From Fusobacterium mortiferum (GTDB lineage Bacteria > Fusobacteriota > Fusobacteriia > Fusobacteriales > Fusobacteriaceae), in assembly GCF_016900045.1 (NCBI RefSeq), contig NZ_JACSNP010000018.1, positions 1 through 34,205 on the forward strand: 34,205 nucleotides of DNA, given 5' to 3'. This document shows, one piece after another, positions 32,443 to 34,205 of the stretch. A program made the translations under genes and the position numbers. The notes below the pieces were generated by a model, which worked only from the letters and a program-made list of their open reading frames with translations, was not told the origin of the DNA and did not search any database. The number at the start of each line of letters is the position of its first letter. The stretch's first letter is position 1.

Positions 32443-33900
32443 ATGTTTAGTTATTTGCAAAAAATTGGTAAAGCATTGATGGTTCCAGTAGCAGTATTAC
32501 CAGCTGCAGCTATTCTAATGGGAATAGGATACTGGATTGACCCAGTTGGATGGGGGGCAAATAGTCAACTTGCAGCTTTCTTAATAAAAGCAGGAAGTGC
32601 AATCATAGATAATATGCCTATTTTATTTGCGGTAGGGGTTGCTTTTGGGCTTTCAAAAGATAAGAATGGTGCTGCAGCTTTAGCAGGATTAGTAGCTTTT
32701 GAAGTTGTTACTACATTACTTTCAGTTGGTGCAGTTGCACAGATGACAGGAGTACCTGCAGATCAAGTATCTCCAGCATTTGGAAAAATAAATAACCAAT
32801 TTATAGGGATTGTATGTGGGGTTATAGCAGGAGAACTATATAATAAGTTTCATACTCTAGAACTACCTAAATTCTTAGCTTTCTTTAGTGGAAAAAGATT
32901 TGTTCCAATTATAACATCAGTTGTAATGTTAGTAGTGTCATTTATATTACTATACATTTGGCCAGTTATCTACTCTGGATTAGTGACTTTTGGTATTTCA
33001 ATAGCTAAATTAGGACCAGTTGGAGCTGGAGTATATGGATTCTTTAATAGATTATTAATACCAGTAGGATTACACCATGCACTAAACTCAGTATTCTGGT
33101 TTAACGTAGCAGGAATAAATGATATAGGAAGATTCTGGGGAGATCCAGCACTAGCTTATGCAGGATTACCATCAACTATTGAGGGAGCTTACCATGTAGG
33201 TATGTATCAAGCAGGATTTTTCCCAATCATGATGTTTGGATTATTAGGAGCATGTTTTGCATTTATAAAAACAGCAAAACCTGAAAATAAAGAAAAAATA
33301 AAATCAATTATGTTAGCAGCTGGATTTGCTAGTTTCTTTACAGGAGTAACAGAACCAATAGAGTTCGCATTTATGTTTGTTGCACCTGGACTATATTTAT
33401 TACATGCTGTATTAACAGGAATTTCTGTATTTTTAGCAGCTTCATTAGATTGGATGGCAGGATTTGGATTCTCGGCAGGATTAGTTGACTTTGTATTATC
33501 ACTACGTAACCCTAATGCTCACAATCCAGTTATGTTATTAGTTTTAGGATTAGTATTCTTTGTAATTTATTATACAGTATTTACATTTGTTATCAATAAG
33601 TTTAGTGTAAAAACTCCTGGAAGAGAAGAAGAGGAAATAATAGAGTTAGTAGCTGAAGGAGTAAATGCACATACAGCAGTTGCAGCAGCACTATTACCAT
33701 TATTAGGTGGAAAAGAAAACCTAGTAAATATTGATAACTGTACTACAAGATTAAGACTAGATGTAGTTGATAGCTCAAAAGTGAATGATGCAGAAATTAA
33801 AAAAATTGCTGCAGGAGTTATTAAAAAAGGTAATGCTGTTCAAGTTATAATAGGACCACATGTAGAGTTTGTAGCTACAGAGTTAAAAAAATTAGTTTAA
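32443..33900 (+). CDS. PTS EIICB permease, glucose/N-acetylglucosamine family
   Basis: Membrane transporter that takes up and phosphorylates a sugar. The 485-residue protein has an EIIC domain (residues about 1-395) with KIGKALMVPVAVLPAAAILMGIGY, FFSGKRFVPIITS, NRLLIPVGLHHALNSVFWF and the GVTEPIEFAFMFVAPGLYLLHAVLTG substrate loop, and a C-terminal EIIB domain with phosphorylation Cys433 in NIDNCTTRLRL. EIIA is absent and must come from another protein. KTPGREEEE and FSAGLVDFVL resemble both NagE and PtsG, so glucose and GlcNAc both remain possible. The ATG at 32443 follows AAAGGAGGAAG; an earlier ATG at 32422 lies before that site and is not used. Divergent from the sigma-54 activator. Confidence 0.92.
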   Translation: MFSYLQKIGKALMVPVAVLPAAAILMGIGYWIDPVGWGANSQLAAFLIKAGSAIIDNMPILFAVGVAFGLSKDKNGAAALAGLVAFEVVTTLLSVGAVAQMTGVPADQVSPAFGKINNQFIGIVCGVIAGELYNKFHTLELPKFLAFFSGKRFVPIITSVVMLVVSFILLYIWPVIYSGLVTFGISIAKLGPVGAGVYGFFNRLLIPVGLHHALNSVFWFNVAGINDIGRFWGDPALAYAGLPSTIEGAYHVGMYQAGFFPIMMFGLLGACFAFIKTAKPENKEKIKSIMLAAGFASFFTGVTEPIEFAFMFVAPGLYLLHAVLTGISVFLAASLDWMAGFGFSAGLVDFVLSLRNPNAHNPVMLLVLGLVFFVIYYTVFTFVINKFSVKTPGREEEEIIELVAEGVNAHTAVAAALLPLLGGKENLVNIDNCTTRLRLDVVDSSKVNDAEIKKIAAGVIKKGNAVQVIIGPHVEFVATELKKLV

Positions 33901-33949
33901 ATTTTAAATAAATATTTGGGATAATAAAGTGGAATTAAATTGAGATATG

Positions 33950-33984
33950 AAAGGGCTGATTTGTAAGGATCAGCCCTTTAAAAT
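33950..33984 (+). terminator. Terminator after the PTS gene
   Basis: AAAGGGCTGAT (33950-33960) pairs perfectly with ATCAGCCCTTT (33969-33979), then AAAATTTT. Confidence 0.82.
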
Positions 33985-34063
33985 TTTAGTTAGAGATATT
34001 TAGAGAATATTTAGAATAGAGAATATAGTTTAAAATAAAAAATAAAATTTTTTAAAAAAAGTA

Positions 34064-34205
34064 TTGACGAAAAATATTATTTATGATATTATAATCTTTG
34101 TCCGCGAGAGAGCGGCACAGATGAATAAATAAGGACATTAGCAACAGAATAGAGAAAGACAATAAATGCAAACACAACAATAATTGGTGTAATAAATAAT
34201 CAGTA
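34064..34205 (+). promoter_or_regulatory. Strong promoter and untranslated leader at the right edge, possibly of a stable-RNA operon
   Basis: TTGACG (34064-34069) and TATTAT (34087-34092) are 17 bases apart. Downstream is a small GC hairpin CCGC-GAGAGA-GCGG (34102-34115), then 90 bases without an open frame or ribosome site up to the edge. A GC-rich hairpin in such an AT-rich genome, with a long untranslated leader, suggests an rRNA or tRNA operon starting just outside. No rRNA or tRNA sequence is inside the window to prove it. Confidence 0.45.

Overview
The DNA is very AT-rich. The gene set (glutamate-route haem/sirohaem genes, Fe-S serine dehydratase, cysteine desulfidase family, [FeFe]-hydrogenase, rubrerythrin, NCS2 and DAACS transporters, SpoVG, and a short YidC without a periplasmic domain) suggests an anaerobic, amino-acid-fermenting bacterium. 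A Fusobacterium-like member of the Fusobacteriota is my best guess. The taxon is inferred from gene content and protein flavour, not proven.

Layout. 1-279: the 3' end of an IS200/IS605-type TnpB gene and its non-coding tail. 280-3005: hemB-hemL-precorrin-2 dehydrogenase. 3081-5883: a xanthine/uracil-type permease, a LysR regulator and a tiny lysine-rich protein. 5897-11129: leftward run mfd-mazG-rqcP-ispE-spoVG, a block also clustered in Bacillus. 11324-14518: a leftward permease-serine dehydratase operon with a divergent XRE-cupin regulator. 14806-16599: a leftward plasmid-type replication initiator (RPA-like). 16600-17452: an 850-bp AT-rich gene-free region with seven direct 20-bp repeats. 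17453-24532: rightward rpmH-rnpA-yidD-yidC-jag-mnmE-mnmG-ABC-F. 24783-26819: a [FeFe]-hydrogenase fused to rubredoxin and rubrerythrin modules. 26957-32120: a PheB-type ACT protein, then a cysteine desulfidase/DAACS transporter operon with its own sigma-54 activator, a -24/-12 promoter and three upstream activator sites. 32443-33900: a glucose/GlcNAc-type PTS EIICB. The right edge holds a strong promoter and leader that may serve a stable-RNA operon.

Most interesting system. rpmH-rnpA-yidD-yidC-jag-mnmE-mnmG is the classic neighbourhood of bacterial oriC, where dnaA normally lies next to rpmH. Here that place is held by a plasmid-type RPA initiator reading away from an iteron-like array (consensus WTGTATATRRACARTAATAW, seven direct copies in 16641-17191). 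The initiator's own promoter is built into two of the copies. I saw no cluster of canonical DnaA boxes. The same 20-mer occurs at seven further places between 8172 and 24552, five of them touching or within 3 bases of a stop codon and one inside the mfd reading frame. Genes on the two sides read away from the region, and the strand composition flips there, as at a bidirectional origin. I propose an iteron/Rep-driven chromosomal origin with dispersed Rep-binding sites. The rest of the genome, including any dnaA, is not visible.

Other notable points: the hydrogenase-rubrerythrin fusion keeps a perfect Shine-Dalgarno and start codon at the junction, so the rubrerythrin half may also be made alone; and the sigma-54 regulon is readable down to its operators.
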